From NCBI GenBank assembly GCA_017538635.1, contig JAFYIM010000285.1, forward strand, positions 1 through 5,255: DNA of 5,255 bases, written 5' to 3'. Below the pieces are notes generated by a model, which saw nothing but the letters and a program-made list of their open reading frames with translations, searched no databases and was not told the origin of the DNA. Below, in pieces: positions 1 through 5,255 of the stretch; within the stretch, counting starts at the first letter, position 1, and every line of letters starts with the position of its first letter. Made by a program: the position numbers and the translations under genes. Source of the DNA: a bacterium (lineage in GTDB: Bacteria; UBA3054).

Positions 1-294
1 AGCCAGGCGGCCGCTATCAACAACTATTACCAGGGCACCATTCTTTCCGCCATCCAAGCGGCCTGGCAGACGCCGCAGGCCTCACAGATAAACAAGAAAT
101 CAGTCTGCGTCGTCCGCTTCACCCTAACGAAAGACGGAAGGGTGACAACGGCGAGGATAACGCAGAGCAGCGGCAATAAGGCGATGGACGATTCCGCGCT
201 TTCCGCCGTAAGGTCCGCCCGCTTCGGCCCCTTCCCGCCGGACATCACCAGGCCTACTTTGGAAGTGGAAGTTCCCTTCGAATGCGAAAAATAG
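1..294 (+). CDS. TonB/TolA-like C-terminal domain protein (3' end only)
   Basis: The window opens inside this gene, in frame 1, and 97 codons remain before TAG at 292-294. The visible protein is a single domain of the TonB C-terminal / TonB_2 (TolA-like) type. It starts with a helix ending in IQAAWQTP, followed by a strand VCVVRFTL, a turn TKDGRV, a second strand TTARITQSSG, a helix MDDSALSAVRSA, then FPP and a final strand LEVEVPF. The order W-x-x-P, DGRV, SSG, D-x-S-A-L-x-A-V, PP is the family pattern. Such proteins span the periplasm from the inner membrane and pass proton-motive energy from ExbB/ExbD or TolQ/TolR to outer-membrane partners. The N-terminal anchor and linker lie outside the window, so TonB cannot be told from TolA. 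The domain closes only 10 nt before the serpin start, which suggests co-transcription. Confidence 0.85.
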   Translation, partial: SQAAAINNYYQGTILSAIQAAWQTPQASQINKKSVCVVRFTLTKDGRVTTARITQSSGNKAMDDSALSAVRSARFGPFPPDITRPTLEVEVPFECEK

Positions 295-297
295 GAG
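293..297 (+). promoter_or_regulatory. Ribosome binding site of the serpin gene
   Basis: The sequence AGGAG lies 7 nt before the ATG at 305 and overlaps the last two bases of the preceding stop codon. It is one of only two convincing Shine-Dalgarno sites in the window. It fixes the serpin start at 305, which also gives a sensible lipoprotein signal peptide. Confidence 0.8.
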
Positions 298-304
298 AAA
301 AACG

Positions 305-1603
305 ATGAACAAAATTATGCTTTCCCTTATCCTTGCGCTCGCTCTTTGCGGATGCGAAAAGGAAGCGCCGGCCGCCCTGGCTACGCAGGAAACTCCTCCG
401 GCTGCCCAACCTGCTGCAACTGTCGCTGCTGATCCCACGCCCGCAGCTGAAGTACCGGCGGGCCCCGCAACAGCCGAACAAGCGGCGGCTCTGGTCAAAG
501 GCAACAACGCTTTCGCCTGGGAGATCTTCAAACAATTGGCCGATCCCGCCAAACCTGTCTTCTTCTCACCGTACAGCATTTCCAGCGCCATGGCGATGCT
601 GACTTTGGGAGCGATTGGCGAGACCGAAAAGCAGCTTAAGGAAACCTTGGCTTTCCCGGACAAAGGGACGCTTTTAGGGAAAGAGTTCCAGAAGCTCAGG
701 GGAGACCTCGTTTCAGGAAACGAGAAATTCACCATGACGGACGCCAATTCGCTCTGGCTGAACGTCGGTTTCGACGTCCTCGCCTCTTACTCCCAAGCCT
801 TGAAAGATCTTTTTGAGGGCGAGGCCAGGATTCTCGATTTCTCTAAGAGCAAGGAGGCCGCCTCCACCATCAACAAATGGGTGTCAAGCCATACCAGGGA
901 TCTCATCAAGGATCTCATTTCTCCCGACGCCCTCGGCGGCGACACCAGGCTTGTTCTGGTCAACGCCGTCAGCTTCCTGGCCAAATGGGAATTGCAATTT
1001 GACGAGAACGCCACCAGGAAGTATTCCCTTATGGACTACATGGGCCGCGCCGGGAAAGGCGAACTTATGCAGCAGGACAGCTTCCTTGACGTCGCCGAAG
1101 TTGACGGCGTCACCGCGGTTGAGCTGAACTACGTCGGCAAGAAATATTCGCTTCTGGCTATGATGCCCAATGACGTGGCTAAATTCGCCGCCTGGGAAAA
1201 GAGGATCGACGACGATTATGTCAGCGATATTTTGAAAGCTCTTAAAAATGAAGACGTCGTCCTGTACTTCCCGAAATTCACGACGGAGTACTCCCAGAGC
1301 CTGGTGCCGATTTTCAAGAACATGGGTCTTGCTTCTCCCTTCACTTACAGCGCCGATTTCACCGGCATAAGTTTGAAGGAGCAGCTTTTTGTGAGCGAGA
1401 TACTCCACAAGGCCATCGTCAAAGTTTATGAGACCGGCACGGAAGCCGCGGCCGCGACCGCCGTCATGGTCAAGTGCACCGGAATGAATATGAAAAAGCC
1501 CAAAGAGATCCGCTTCAACAAGCCCTTCGTTTATCTGATCAGGGAGAAGGAGACCGGCGCGATCCTCTTCTTAGGCCACTACACCGTCAAAGCGGAAAAA
1601 TAA
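305..1603 (+). CDS. Lipoprotein serpin (serine protease inhibitor family)
   Basis: This 432-residue protein is a complete serpin. Residues 1-16 are a signal peptide ending in a lipobox (L14-C15-G16), so C17 should be lipidated. Residues 18-60 are an Ala/Pro-rich tether, and the rest (about 370 residues) matches a normal serpin core. Core landmarks are FSPYSISSAMAML (87-99), VNAVSFLAKW (219-228), the hinge E376-T-G-T-E-A-A-A-A-T-A386, and IRFNKPFVYLI (402-412), which fits the PROSITE serpin signature. The hinge has Glu at P17, Gly at P15, Thr at P14 and Ala at P12-P9, as in serpins that trap proteases by inserting the reactive loop into beta-sheet A. The loop runs about K390-M396; counting 17 residues from E376 puts P1 at T392. 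Glu rather than Asp after the lipidated Cys would allow outer-membrane sorting if the E. coli rule applies. The target protease cannot be read from the sequence. Confidence 0.95.
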   Translation: MNKIMLSLILALALCGCEKEAPAALATQETPPAAQPAATVAADPTPAAEVPAGPATAEQAAALVKGNNAFAWEIFKQLADPAKPVFFSPYSISSAMAMLTLGAIGETEKQLKETLAFPDKGTLLGKEFQKLRGDLVSGNEKFTMTDANSLWLNVGFDVLASYSQALKDLFEGEARILDFSKSKEAASTINKWVSSHTRDLIKDLISPDALGGDTRLVLVNAVSFLAKWELQFDENATRKYSLMDYMGRAGKGELMQQDSFLDVAEVDGVTAVELNYVGKKYSLLAMMPNDVAKFAAWEKRIDDDYVSDILKALKNEDVVLYFPKFTTEYSQSLVPIFKNMGLASPFTYSADFTGISLKEQLFVSEILHKAIVKVYETGTEAAAATAVMVKCTGMNMKKPKEIRFNKPFVYLIREKETGAILFLGHYTVKAEK

Positions 1604-1622
1604 TCAACACAACGATAAAATT

Positions 1623-2228
1623 ATGAAGATCACCACCAAAAACTACGCCAACATCACGCTTCTGAAAGTTGAGCAGAAGCAGGTTCTGAAACTCTTGGCT
1701 GACGAAGGCCGCCACGCCTACGTCGTTTCCGACGGCACGTCGGAAATGATGGAAAGAGACGCCGTCATCTACGACGAGGAATTGGACGAACTCGACGCCA
1801 AGGTCGTTTCCGAAATGGCCCAGCGCCTTTCCAAGCAGCTCCGCTGCGTCGCCTTCGCCGTCATCAACTACAATGACGAGACGCTTCTGACCTGGCTCTA
1901 CCGCAGCGGCGAACTAATAGACGCCTACAATTCCCAACCCGGATACCTCAACTCCAAGCTGGAGGAGAACCATCAGCCGACGGGCGCCAATCCCGACAAG
2001 ATGGCGAAGGTCTTCAAGAACGTTCAGCTGACCGACCTCGGCCCCATAACCCGCCGTCCCTCTTACCCGGACGAGAACTACTGCACGGCCACTGACCGCC
2101 ACGCCGACATCGTCTCCGTCCTGAGGCTCCCGCGCTTCGCGGTCGGAACCGGCTTCTACACCGTGAAGATCGGCGACATTCCCGCCGATCTCGTAGCGGG
2201 CGACTTCGTTCCCGTCAACATCAAATGA
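1623..2228 (+). CDS. Conserved protein of unknown function, 201 aa
   Basis: This is a soluble, acidic protein with no signal peptide or membrane helix, so it is probably cytoplasmic. Visible landmarks are an N-terminal strand-helix segment ending in HAYVVSDG (31-38), VIYDEELDELD (48-58), LSKQLRCVAFAVINYND (69-85), GELIDAYNSQPGY (96-108), PTGANPDKMAKVF (119-131) and a C-terminal LRLPRFAVGTGFYTVKIGDIP (first residue 167). From memory, the order YDxExxExxD, then D-x-Y-x-S-x-PGY, then LPxFAVGTG matches an uncharacterised family of stand-alone proteins in environmental bacteria, but I cannot name a Pfam entry and assign no function. The ATG lies 19 nt after the serpin stop and has no visible Shine-Dalgarno sequence. 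Its TGA overlaps the next start codon (ATGA), so the two are probably translationally coupled. Confidence 0.8.
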   Translation: MKITTKNYANITLLKVEQKQVLKLLADEGRHAYVVSDGTSEMMERDAVIYDEELDELDAKVVSEMAQRLSKQLRCVAFAVINYNDETLLTWLYRSGELIDAYNSQPGYLNSKLEENHQPTGANPDKMAKVFKNVQLTDLGPITRRPSYPDENYCTATDRHADIVSVLRLPRFAVGTGFYTVKIGDIPADLVAGDFVPVNIK

Positions 2229-2752
2229 TAGTTAAAGGCGAAGATATAGTTTGGGAGGAGCCAAGATCCTTCCAGGAGCTTCTGAGACTGCGCCGCCTGA
2301 AGCGGCGCAGTTTCTGGCGCAACGCGAGACCTTTGTTCATCAACACGGCGCTCATCTTCTCGCTTGTCCTTATCTTCTTCGCCTTCTACTACCGCAGCGA
2401 CATCGCAAGGGTCTTCGAACCGGCAAAGATCATTTCCGCCTTGATAGCCTCCTTCGGCATTTCCTTCATCTGGCGGTCATTGGAGAGAGGGAGGACGCCT
2501 GTTGTCACTCTGACGAAAAAAGAGGGTGCCTATTACTTGAGCCGCAAGGGCGACTATACCGACCAGCCTTTGTCCGAAGTAAAAGCTTACGTCGTGGAAG
2601 AATTAAAAGAAGGTGAGTGCGTTTCCACGGTCCTCATTATGAAGACGGCGGACGGGCAGCGCCTGGCCGCATTGCCTGATCAGGAGACGATCGACCTGAT
2701 GGAAGGGGTAATGAAAGAACTTAAGATACCGGAAGGAAAACTGAAAGCTTAA
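2225..2752 (+). CDS. Small membrane protein with two helices and a soluble C-terminal domain
   Basis: I do not recognise this 175-residue protein. A basic N-terminal stretch (residues 21-36, rich in Arg and Lys) precedes a first membrane helix at about 37-56, followed by a short loop and a second at about 69-85. By the positive-inside rule both ends should be cytoplasmic. Residues 91-175 look like a mostly beta domain: VVTLTKK, GAYYLSRKG, an EVKAYVVEE strand, VSTVLIMKTADGQRLAAL, then a closing amphipathic helix around 152-167. A two-helix hairpin plus such a domain resembles bacterial membrane PH-like (DUF304-type) proteins, but this is a resemblance of layout only. The start overlaps the preceding stop by 4 nt (ATGA) and has no ribosome binding site, consistent with coupled translation. 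The function may concern the envelope, judged only from its neighbours. Confidence 0.75.
   Translation: MIVKGEDIVWEEPRSFQELLRLRRLKRRSFWRNARPLFINTALIFSLVLIFFAFYYRSDIARVFEPAKIISALIASFGISFIWRSLERGRTPVVTLTKKEGAYYLSRKGDYTDQPLSEVKAYVVEELKEGECVSTVLIMKTADGQRLAALPDQETIDLMEGVMKELKIPEGKLKA
2284..2314 (+). repeat. Perfect inverted repeat (stem-loop) inside a coding region
   Basis: The arms ACTGCGCCGC (2287-2296) and GCGGCGCAGT (2302-2311) are exact reverse complements separated by the 5-nt loop CTGAA. In RNA the stem extends outward by a G-U, an A-U and a G-C pair, giving 13 pairs over 2284-2314. It begins about 60 nt after the start of the two-helix membrane protein gene and encodes part of its Arg-rich N-terminus. 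Only three T residues follow, so it is not a standard intrinsic terminator. It may simply reflect runs of CGC and CGG arginine codons. Confidence 0.6.
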
Positions 2753-2753
2753 A

Positions 2754-4154
2754 ATGGATTTCTTCTCTTTCAAATTTCTGGCTTTCCTTATCCTGACGCT
2801 TCTGCTTTACCACTTGAAGCCTACGAGGGGACTGAGAAAATGGCTTCTGTTCGCGGCCAGCCTTCTCTTCTACGTCTTCCTCTCAAAGTGGTGCGTAATT
2901 TATCTCGCCATAACCACGATCGTAGTTTATCTCTGCGCCTTGAAGAACACGAAGGCTTCCTATCTTATAGGCATTTTGTTTACGCTTTTTTCGCTCGTCT
3001 TCTTCAAATACACGCCCTTTCTTTACAACACCGTTGCCGGTCTTTCCGGTATTCCGGACTGGAGTTTGAAGTGGCTCGTACCGCTGGGCATCTCCTTCTA
3101 CACTTTCCGCCTTATTTCTTACCTGACAGATGTCAGAAGGGGAGAATTGGAAGCGGAAAAGGATCCTTTCTATTTCTTCACCTACGCGGCTTTTTTCCCG
3201 CTTATAATCTGCGGTCCTATACAGAGGGCAGGTGCCTTCCTTCCGGCCCTCAGAGAGCCAAATGATCTCACTCTTGACCGTTTTGACAGGGGAACGAGGC
3301 AGATCCTCTGGGGCTTGGTCAAGAAAGCGGTCGTGGCGGATAACCTCGCCGTCCTGGTCAACAACGTTTTTTCGGGCTGTGAATCGAAGACTGGCTTCGT
3401 TTTCATTCTGGCCGTTATTCTTTACAGCCTGCAGATCTACTGCGACTTTTCCGGCTACTCCGATATGGCGATCGGCGTCACAAGGCTTTTCGGCATAGAC
3501 CTCAAGGAGAACTTCCGAGTGCCTTACGTCTCCACGACCATAAAGGAATTCTGGAGCCGCTGGCACATCTCCCTTTCCACCTGGTTTAGGGACTATGTCT
3601 ATTTTCCTTTGGGCGGCGGCCGTTGCGGGAAATTGAGAAGATCATTCAACATCATGGTGACCTTTTTGCTCTCCGGCCTCTGGCACGGCGCCAACTGGAC
3701 TTTCATCGTTTGGGGCGGATTGCACGGACTGGGCCTCGTCGTGGAGAAACTGCTTTTCCCGGCCAAGGAAGGCCCGAAGAGCAAAGCCGCGAAATTCATC
3801 TGGGCGCTTTGCGTGGCGATCATTGTGCTTTTCGGCTGGCTCTTTTTCAGGGCGGAATCCATGCGCCAGGCCGCTTATATCATGGCCAACGCCTTTGCGG
3901 GCGTCAGCGCTCCCCTTGCTTATCTTAAGGAAGGTTTCCTTTCCATCATGGGCGAGGAAGACGGCATTGTCAACATTCTTAGGATAATCGTTCCGACCGT
4001 TATCGTTTTCATTACGGAGTATTTTTTCCGCAATCACGACCCTTGGACGGCTCCGAAAAAAAAGGCCCCCATTCTTTTCTACATCGCAACGCTTATACTG
4101 CTCTTCCTTTGCAAGGCGGGGGAACAGCAGGAACTGATCTACGGAAAATTCTAA
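2754..4154 (+). CDS. MBOAT family O-acyltransferase (AlgI/DltB-like)
   Basis: This 466-residue polytopic membrane protein carries the full set of bacterial MBOAT landmarks. These are the N-terminal helices with KWLLFAASLLFYVF (29-42), LGISFYTFRLISYLTD (111-126), FFPLIICGPIQR (147-158), CDFSGYSDMAIG (230-241), FWSRWHISLSTWFRDYVYFP (266-285), LSGLWHGANW (306-315) and WGGLHG (320-325), then GWLFFRAES (361-369). H311 in the WHG motif corresponds to the invariant MBOAT histidine, with H324 as a second conserved His. The tail ELIYGKF matches the FIYFQF-like end of the family, so the protein is complete. AlgI and DltB pass acyl groups across the cytoplasmic membrane for O-acylation of alginate or D-alanylation of teichoic acids. 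The donor and acceptor here are unknown; O-acetylation of a surface glycan is most likely. It starts 1 nt after the upstream stop and abuts the SGNH-like gene, its expected partner. Confidence 0.95.
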   Translation: MDFFSFKFLAFLILTLLLYHLKPTRGLRKWLLFAASLLFYVFLSKWCVIYLAITTIVVYLCALKNTKASYLIGILFTLFSLVFFKYTPFLYNTVAGLSGIPDWSLKWLVPLGISFYTFRLISYLTDVRRGELEAEKDPFYFFTYAAFFPLIICGPIQRAGAFLPALREPNDLTLDRFDRGTRQILWGLVKKAVVADNLAVLVNNVFSGCESKTGFVFILAVILYSLQIYCDFSGYSDMAIGVTRLFGIDLKENFRVPYVSTTIKEFWSRWHISLSTWFRDYVYFPLGGGRCGKLRRSFNIMVTFLLSGLWHGANWTFIVWGGLHGLGLVVEKLLFPAKEGPKSKAAKFIWALCVAIIVLFGWLFFRAESMRQAAYIMANAFAGVSAPLAYLKEGFLSIMGEEDGIVNILRIIVPTVIVFITEYFFRNHDPWTAPKKKAPILFYIATLILLFLCKAGEQQELIYGKF

Positions 4155-5090
4155 ATGAAATTTAGCATTCACATTATCTGGCAAGCCGCGTTGGCTCTCA
4201 TACTGATCCTTCTCGTCACAGTCGCTTTCCCGATCTGGCTCGACCCTTACAATGTTTTCCATTACGACAACATTCGTTTCAACGGCGTGGAGCCCAATCA
4301 GATCTTCATCAAGACGCGCTATATCCTAAAGAACCCGGATCGCTTCGACTCTTTCCTCTTCGGCTCCTCCAGAGTCGGCATGATCGACGTCTCGAAGATA
4401 AAAGAAGGCCGTTTCTACAACATGAATTATTCCGAGGGCCTTCCTCTGGAGCATCTTGACAATCTAAAGATCTTCATTGCCAACGGCATCAAGATCAGCA
4501 ACGTCTGGCTTGGCATCGACAACATCAGCTGTTTTACCGACCCTGAGCGTCACAGAAGATCTTTGATGCGCAGATATTATCCAATGGACGGCAATCTTCT
4601 TAAATTCTATCTTCCATACGTCAATTGCTCCAAGGCCTTCCGCGCCCTGGACACCATATTGGGAGCAAAGAAAAGCGACGGGGAAAAGGAAAAAGATTTC
4701 TATTTGACCGGCAACTCTTGGATTAGTCAGGAGATGAACCTTGACGAAAAGGCCAACCGCCCGGCCTGGGAAAAGCATTACGCTCCGCGTTTCAAGGAAG
4801 CCATACAAGAAATCAAAGCGATAGCCGATCTCTGCAAAGAGAACGGCATAAAGCTGAAAGTCTTCGCCAATCCTCTCTACATCGACACTTACAAGAAAAG
4901 CCTGGAAGAAGGCTACGGCGACTTTTTAAACGAGCTTGCCAAGGTCGTGCCTTATTACGATTTCAGCACGATACCCCAGACCACCAACAGGAACGACTAC
5001 ATCGAGACCTCCCACTACAACTTCAAAGTGGGGGATTACCTTATCAAGTGTCTTGAGGATCCAAAGCAGCCATTCCTTAGGAAGCAATGA
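4155..5090 (+). CDS. Membrane-anchored SGNH-hydrolase-like protein (DltD/AlgJ-type MBOAT partner)
   Basis: The 311-residue protein has one N-terminal membrane helix (about 7-28) followed by LDPYNVFH, with the remainder predicted outside the cytoplasm. The block FDSFLFGSSRVG (64-75) resembles the GSS(E/R) nucleophile block of DltD and related SGNH-like proteins; S71 or S72 is the candidate nucleophile. Near the end, YIETSHYNFKVGDYL (282-296) aligns with the DxxH block, with H287 as the catalytic His and Glu284 where Asp is usual. Between them lie GIDNIS (120-125) and a predicted alpha/beta core. Its ATG follows the MBOAT stop with no gap. MBOAT/SGNH pairs act in sequence, the SGNH-like member transferring or removing acyl groups on an extracytoplasmic polymer, so that role is inferred here. 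Overall similarity to named families is weak apart from these motifs, and the substrate is unknown. Confidence 0.8.
   Translation: MKFSIHIIWQAALALILILLVTVAFPIWLDPYNVFHYDNIRFNGVEPNQIFIKTRYILKNPDRFDSFLFGSSRVGMIDVSKIKEGRFYNMNYSEGLPLEHLDNLKIFIANGIKISNVWLGIDNISCFTDPERHRRSLMRRYYPMDGNLLKFYLPYVNCSKAFRALDTILGAKKSDGEKEKDFYLTGNSWISQEMNLDEKANRPAWEKHYAPRFKEAIQEIKAIADLCKENGIKLKVFANPLYIDTYKKSLEEGYGDFLNELAKVVPYYDFSTIPQTTNRNDYIETSHYNFKVGDYLIKCLEDPKQPFLRKQ
5079..5084 (+). promoter_or_regulatory. Ribosome binding site of the last gene
   Basis: AGGAAG lies just before the ATG at 5087, with 4 nt between AGGA and the start codon. It sits inside the end of the upstream gene and supports the start at 5087 together with the 4-nt ATGA overlap. 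Confidence 0.6.
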
Positions 5091-5255
5091 AAAAAGTATT
5101 TTTCGTCATACGCCTCATCATCGCCGCCGCGTTGGTCGCCGCTTTGTACTTTATGTGCGACCCCGAGGCGGTCATGGCGAATTTGAAAAATACCGATCTC
5201 AAACTTATCGCCGCCGCGCTTGCGGTCTTTCTTCTTTCCTACATCATCACGGCCT
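5087..5255 (+). CDS. Multi-pass membrane protein, probable YbhN/MprF-flippase-like (5' end only)
   Basis: Only the first 56 codons are present; the window ends inside the gene. The start overlaps the upstream stop as ATGA and is preceded by AGGAAG. The protein begins MKKVFFVIRLIIAAALVAALYFM, a membrane helix of about 20 residues, then a polar segment CDPEAVMANLKNTDLKL, and a second helix LIAAALAVFLLSYIITA. A first helix, a short segment with the sense of 'D-x-x-x-x-x-x-L-x-x-x-D-x-x-x-L', then a long helix containing LxSY, is typical of the N-terminus of the lysylphosphatidylglycerol synthase TM-region family (YbhN, AglD-like, MprF flippase domain). These are polytopic proteins linked to lipid translocation or lipid-linked glycan processing. 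With so little sequence, the family call is tentative, but its being a membrane protein is clear. Its position fits an envelope-modification operon with the MBOAT pair. Confidence 0.65.
   Translation, partial: MKKVFFVIRLIIAAALVAALYFMCDPEAVMANLKNTDLKLIAAALAVFLLSYIITA

Noticed and set aside
281..360. Repeated ATGCGAAAA at 282-290 and 352-360
   Set aside because: It is only 9 nt long and encodes unrelated Cys-Glu-Lys contexts (the end of one protein and the lipobox of the next), so coincidence is the simplest reading.
124..747. 207-codon minus-strand open frame spanning the TonB-like end and the serpin start
   Set aside because: It opposes two genes supported by motifs and a ribosome binding site, and its product is a low-complexity Ala/Ser/Gly-rich sequence that mirrors the Ala/Pro tether.
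884..1408. 174-codon open frame on the minus strand across the serpin gene
   Set aside because: It lies wholly inside a gene with unmistakable serpin motifs, shows no domain features of its own and is explained by the GC-rich codon pattern of the + strand.
1439..1461. GC-rich palindromic tract CCGCGGCCGCG in the serpin hinge
   Set aside because: It results from alternating GCC and GCG codons for the conserved Ala run of the hinge and needs no regulatory explanation.
1604..1622. A/T-rich GATAAAATTAT at the serpin / unknown-gene junction as a -10 promoter element
   Set aside because: No matching -35 element is visible at the right distance and the tract is very short, so a promoter cannot be supported.
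2883..4262. Long minus-strand open frames (227 and 206 codons) across the MBOAT gene
   Set aside because: They are antisense to a complete MBOAT with full motifs. Their translations are rich in charged residues without recognisable domains, as expected for shadows of a hydrophobic membrane protein.
5120..5218. Repeated ATCGCCGCCGCG at 5120-5131 and 5207-5218
   Set aside because: Both copies encode Ile-Ala-Ala-Ala in membrane helices with the preferred GCC/GCG codons, so codon bias explains the repeat.

Overview
The window is a densely packed stretch of bacterial chromosome with seven protein-coding genes, all on the + strand. The first and last are cut by the window edges. Junctions, in order, are gaps of 10 and 19 nt, a 4-nt overlap, a gap of 1 nt, a gap of 0 nt and a 4-nt overlap. 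No non-coding stretch exceeds 19 nt, so there is no room for a conventional internal promoter or terminator outside coding sequence, and the genes probably form one transcription unit. I found no RNA genes, mobile elements or CRISPR. The organism looks like a diderm (Gram-negative-type) bacterium of moderate-to-high GC: there is a TonB/TolA-type C-terminal domain and a lipoprotein signal. The mix of a bacterial serpin, a TonB_2-type domain and an uncharacterised family I associate with planctomycetes and relatives would fit the PVC group (Lentisphaerota, Verrucomicrobiota), but this is a low-confidence guess.

Layout: (1) 1-294, the C-terminal end of a TonB/TolA-like energy-transducing protein. 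(2) 305-1603, a serpin with a lipoprotein signal peptide and an Ala/Pro-rich tether, with every hinge feature expected of an inhibitory serpin. (3) 1623-2228, a soluble protein resembling an uncharacterised conserved family. (4) 2225-2752, a small protein with two membrane helices and a soluble C-terminal domain, of no recognised family. (5) 2754-4154, a complete MBOAT O-acyltransferase of the AlgI/DltB type. (6) 4155-5090, a membrane-anchored SGNH-hydrolase-like protein of the DltD/AlgJ type, the usual partner of such an MBOAT. (7) 5087-5255, the start of a multi-pass membrane protein resembling the YbhN / MprF-flippase (lysylphosphatidylglycerol synthase TM region) family.

How they may work together: genes 5 and 6 form a recognisable pair in which the MBOAT passes acyl groups across the membrane and the SGNH-like protein transfers them to an extracytoplasmic glycan or polymer. 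A lipid-flippase-like protein directly downstream fits a cell-envelope modification locus. The lipid-anchored serpin would protect the envelope from foreign or endogenous proteases. A shared envelope role is inference; the individual family calls for the serpin, the MBOAT and the TonB-like domain rest on clear motifs.
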